This document shows, one piece after another, positions 61,691 to 64,000 of a DNA stretch of 64,000 nucleotides (position 1 is its first letter; each line of letters starts with the position of its first letter). Source of the stretch: G051132615 sp051132615 (GTDB lineage Bacteria > Pseudomonadota > Gammaproteobacteria > Burkholderiales > Neisseriaceae); NCBI RefSeq assembly GCF_051132615.1, contig NZ_CP152375.1, positions 2,356,001 to 2,420,000 of the forward strand, read 5' to 3'. Made by a program: the position numbers and the translations under genes. The notes beneath the pieces were generated by a model. The model did no database searches. It had not been told where the DNA came from and was given only the letters and a program-made list of their open reading frames with translations.

Positions 61691-62644
61691 ATGGGTCAGA
61701 TTGTTGCGTTATTATTTTTATTTGCTGTTGTGGTTTTTGCAGTTAAATCCATTACTGTTGTCCCTCAACAAAGTGCATTGGTCATTGAAAGATTGGGGCG
61801 GTTTTATAAAGTCTTGCGCCCAGGCTTGAATTACCTTATCCCTTTTGTGGATCGTATTGCATATCGCCATAGTTTAAAAGAAATCCCTATGGATGTAGCC
61901 AGCCAAGTTTGTATCACTCGTGACAATACCCAATTAACAGTGGATGGCATCATTTACTTTCAGGTAACTGACCCTAAGTTAGCATCTTATGGTACCAGTA
62001 ATTATGTGATTGCCATTACTCAGTTGGCACAAACAACGTTGCGTTCTGTCATTGGTCGTATGGAGTTGGATAAAACACTTGTAGAGCGTGATGAGATTAA
62101 CCGTGTGGTTGTGGCTGCATTAGATGAAGCAGCTACATCATGGGGGGTGAAAGTTTTACGTTATGAAATTAAAGATTTGGTGCCTCCTCGTGAAATTTTA
62201 CACTCAATGCAGCAACAAATTACGGCTGAGCGTGAAAAACGTGCCCGTATTGCAGAGTCAGAAGGCCGTAAATTAGAGCAAATTAATTTAGCAACAGGTG
62301 CCAGAGAAGCCTCTATCCAACAATCTGAAGGTGAAATGCAAGCGGCGATTAATCAGTCTAAAGGGGAACGTTTGGCTTTAATCAATAAGGCTGAAGGTGA
62401 AGCGCAGGCTCTACGTTTGGTTGCAGAAGCTTCTGCTGAGGCTATTCGTTTAGTAGCAGACGCTACTAAGGTGCCAGGTGGTATGGAAGCGGTTAATTTA
62501 AAAGTAGCAGAGCAGTATGTTGAGGCATTTAGTAAGTTAGCTAAAGAGAGCAATACCTTAATTTTGCCTGCGAATGTGGCAGATATGGGGAGCTTAGTTG
62601 CGGCTGGTTTGAAAATTGTGAATAGTCAGAAAAATGTTGGCTAA
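61691..62644 (+). CDS. qmcA: SPFH/stomatin-like protein QmcA
   Basis: 317 residues, full length. An N-terminal membrane helix (about 3-20), the SPFH/band 7 domain (IERLGRFYKVLRPGLNYLIPFVDRI to EIKDLVPPREILHSMQQQ) and a long coiled coil rich in Glu, Ala and Arg, then a C-terminal segment ending in ILPANVADMGSLVAAGLK. Forms large cage-like rings in the membrane and, in E. coli, associates with FtsH. AGGAGG lies just before the ATG. Preceded by NfeD and followed by a terminator. Confidence 0.93.
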   Translation: MGQIVALLFLFAVVVFAVKSITVVPQQSALVIERLGRFYKVLRPGLNYLIPFVDRIAYRHSLKEIPMDVASQVCITRDNTQLTVDGIIYFQVTDPKLASYGTSNYVIAITQLAQTTLRSVIGRMELDKTLVERDEINRVVVAALDEAATSWGVKVLRYEIKDLVPPREILHSMQQQITAEREKRARIAESEGRKLEQINLATGAREASIQQSEGEMQAAINQSKGERLALINKAEGEAQALRLVAEASAEAIRLVADATKVPGGMEAVNLKVAEQYVEAFSKLAKESNTLILPANVADMGSLVAAGLKIVNSQKNVG

Positions 62645-62664
62645 TGATTAAAATAGCATCATTT

Positions 62665-62690
62665 AACGGCTTTTGAAAAAAGGCCGTTTT
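62665..62690 (+). terminator. Terminator after qmcA
   Basis: AACGGCTTTT / AAAAGGCCGTT imperfect stem followed by a T run, about 20 nt after the stop. Confidence 0.75.
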
Positions 62691-62856
62691 TTATTTGGTT
62701 TGTATGATTTTGTGTCTTTATTTAATAGCTATTGTTTAATTTTTTGTTTTTAATGATGATTTATTGGGCCTGTGCATAAGAGCACTAGAAAATGTTGGCT
62801 AACAGAAAGTCATCAAGGTAAAATAACTTTTTTATCTGAAAGTGTGTTTACAAACT

Positions 62857-63306
62857 ATGAGCCTGATTGGGGATATTCTTCCTGAAAACCATATTATCTT
62901 AAATTTGGATGTAGGAAGTAAAAAAAGAGTTTTTGAACAAGTAGGCGTCTTGTTGGAAAATCATTTAGGGATATTAAGAGCAGAAGTATTTGATTGCCTT
63001 TTTGCCAGAGAAAAATTGGGGTCAACGGGTTTAGGGCAAGGCGTGGCTATTCCCCATGGTTGTATCAAAAGTTTAAAAGAAACGGTTGGCGTATTTGTTC
63101 GTACAAAAGAGCCTATTCCTTTTGATGCGCCTGATGGGCAACCTGTACAATTGATGTTTGTGTTACTTGCTCCTCAACAAGAAAATAATGACAGTCATTT
63201 GCAAATTTTATCTGATTTAGCACAGAAATTTGCTTCAAAAGAGATTCTTGAAAAGTTAAAAACGGCTCAAGATGCAGCAACAGTACGTCAAATATTCATA
63301 GGATAA
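62857..63306 (+). CDS. ptsN: Nitrogen-type PTS EIIA protein PtsN
   Basis: 149 residues from the ATG giving MSLIGDILPENHI, the usual start; an upstream GTG would add five residues and neither has a clear Shine-Dalgarno. EIIA-Ntr is a regulatory phosphoprotein; the phosphorylated histidine is His67 in GVAIPHGC. It senses the PTS-Ntr state and in proteobacteria adjusts K+ transport and other processes. hprK begins 7 nt downstream, as in betaproteobacteria. Confidence 0.92.
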   Translation: MSLIGDILPENHIILNLDVGSKKRVFEQVGVLLENHLGILRAEVFDCLFAREKLGSTGLGQGVAIPHGCIKSLKETVGVFVRTKEPIPFDAPDGQPVQLMFVLLAPQQENNDSHLQILSDLAQKFASKEILEKLKTAQDAATVRQIFIG

Positions 63307-63313
63307 ATAAAAA

Positions 63314-64000
63314 ATGCCCAGTATCACGGTCAGAAGGCTTTATAAAGACAACCAAGCTAAGCTTAGGCTGACATGGATTGCAGGGACAACTGGATCCGAT
63401 AATATTCTGACAACAGACAAAGGGCGTTCTACTGCTTTGGTTGGACATCTGAACTTTATTCACCCAAATCAAGTTCAGGTATTAGGGACAACTGAAGTTG
63501 ATTATTTAAATAAAATGGAAGCTGGGCAAATTAAAGCATCATTTGATGAGTTATTTGATCGAGTGATTTCACTGGTTATTGTTGCCAATAATTTATCTGT
63601 TCCTTCTCTTTTAAGAGATTATTGTCATACTCATAATGTACCACTGATGACTTCTGGGCTAGAAAGCCCTTATTTAATGGATGTTTTGCGTATTTATTTA
63701 CAACGACGTTTGGCTGTGTCTACAGTCATGCATGGTGTGTTTTTAGATGTGTTTGAAGTTGGTGTTTTGATTGTTGGGCAGTCTGGTTTAGGTAAAAGTG
63801 AATTGGCTTTGGAATTGATTTCTAGGGGGCATGGTTTGGTTGCTGATGATGCAATTGAATTATATCGTATTGCACCAGAGCGCTTAGAAGCAAGATGTCC
63901 TGCAATATTAAGAGATTTTTTAGAAGTAAGAGGTTTGGGTATTTTAAATGTGCGTACGGTATTTGGTGAGTTGGCAGTACGCCCTAAAAAGTTATTGCAA
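63314..64000 (+). CDS. hprK: HPr kinase/phosphorylase, N-terminal part
   Basis: Partial: 229 codons to the right edge. HprK phosphorylates HPr on serine with ATP and reverses it. The N-terminal domain (about 1-130) is followed by the catalytic domain with Walker A GQSGLGKS at 155-162, then ELALELISRGHGLVADDAIEL (metal-binding Asp) and the signature LEVRGLGILNV. It begins 7 nt after ptsN. In betaproteobacteria HprK works beside the PTS-Ntr rather than in carbon catabolite repression. Confidence 0.93.
   Translation, partial: MPSITVRRLYKDNQAKLRLTWIAGTTGSDNILTTDKGRSTALVGHLNFIHPNQVQVLGTTEVDYLNKMEAGQIKASFDELFDRVISLVIVANNLSVPSLLRDYCHTHNVPLMTSGLESPYLMDVLRIYLQRRLAVSTVMHGVFLDVFEVGVLIVGQSGLGKSELALELISRGHGLVADDAIELYRIAPERLEARCPAILRDFLEVRGLGILNVRTVFGELAVRPKKLLQ

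Noticed and set aside
1..64000. Neisseria-type DNA uptake sequences
   Set aside because: GTCTGAA-like cores occur only a few times, inside genes or singly, without a repeated 10-12-mer or a paired hairpin use at gene ends.
1..64000. CRISPR array or rRNA operon
   Set aside because: No regularly spaced short repeats and no rRNA-like sequence were seen while reading the window.

Overview
The window is an AT-rich chromosomal segment of a proteobacterium, most likely a betaproteobacterium close to the Neisseriales. The evidence is gene order and family type: an mlaFEDCB-mlaA cluster, DUF971-ubiE-ubiJ-ubiB, dacA-ybeD-lipB, ptsN followed by hprK, hupB-lon next to ppiD, glyQS, and an HX4E-type PlsC of the kind common in betaproteobacteria. 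No Neisseria-type DNA uptake sequence is enriched, and hslVU is present, so this is not a typical Neisseria. The genus is not determined. The window holds two tRNA genes (Leu-CAG and Ser-GGA), no rRNA and no CRISPR array.

Layout. 1-13 kb: protein quality control and nucleoid (ppiD, hupB, lon), DNA repair (xth), proS, sulfur amino acid synthesis (metY), cell wall (dacA), lipoate (ybeD-lipB) and a RhlE-type helicase. 13-17 kb: a magnesium module (mgtA-mgtC) behind a long leader that encodes a 30-residue peptide beginning MDDDP, a probable Mg2+-sensing leader peptide. 17-21.6 kb: the Mla phospholipid transport operon. 21.7-27 kb: queA, ubiquinone genes (ubiE, ubiJ, ubiB) and an acyltransferase. 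27-32.2 kb: small and poorly known genes, then an enterobacteria-like trio of dkgB, a YafC-type LysR regulator and an MFS exporter.

32.2-40.8 kb is the accessory region and the main point of interest. It carries two toxin/immunity loci. Both toxins lack a signal peptide and share a C-terminal domain of about 120 residues that ends in a glutamine-rich tail. I read this as an XVIPCD-like secretion signal of the X-type (bacteria-killing) type IV secretion system. One toxin is an HExxH metallopeptidase, preceded by two tandem paralogous secreted immunity candidates. The other has a permuted papain/NlpC-like Cys-His core and is preceded by a lipoprotein immunity candidate. Between the two copies of the immunity gene lies a short relic of a toxin start, which records a module duplication. 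The second locus sits between two copies of a broken phage integrase tail, next to a degenerate P2-like cos site and portal-gene fragment, and upstream of tRNA-Ser. This marks a tRNA integration hotspot. No T4SS structural gene lies in the window.

40.8-50.7 kb: a KefB/YbaL-type antiporter, plsC, gmhB, glyQS, a GyrI-like protein and rnr. 50.7-55.6 kb: tRNA-Leu, two relics of one ISNCY-like insertion sequence flanking a LysR regulator, an aldo/keto reductase and a small monooxygenase, then a paralogous aldo/keto reductase. 55.8-57.1 kb: a DmeR/RcnR-like metal repressor divergent from a DmeF-like Co/Ni exporter, with a TACT-G6-T-AGTA operator between them. 57.1-64 kb: hslVU, a DUF1275 membrane protein, rlmB, an NfeD/stomatin pair, ptsN and the start of hprK.
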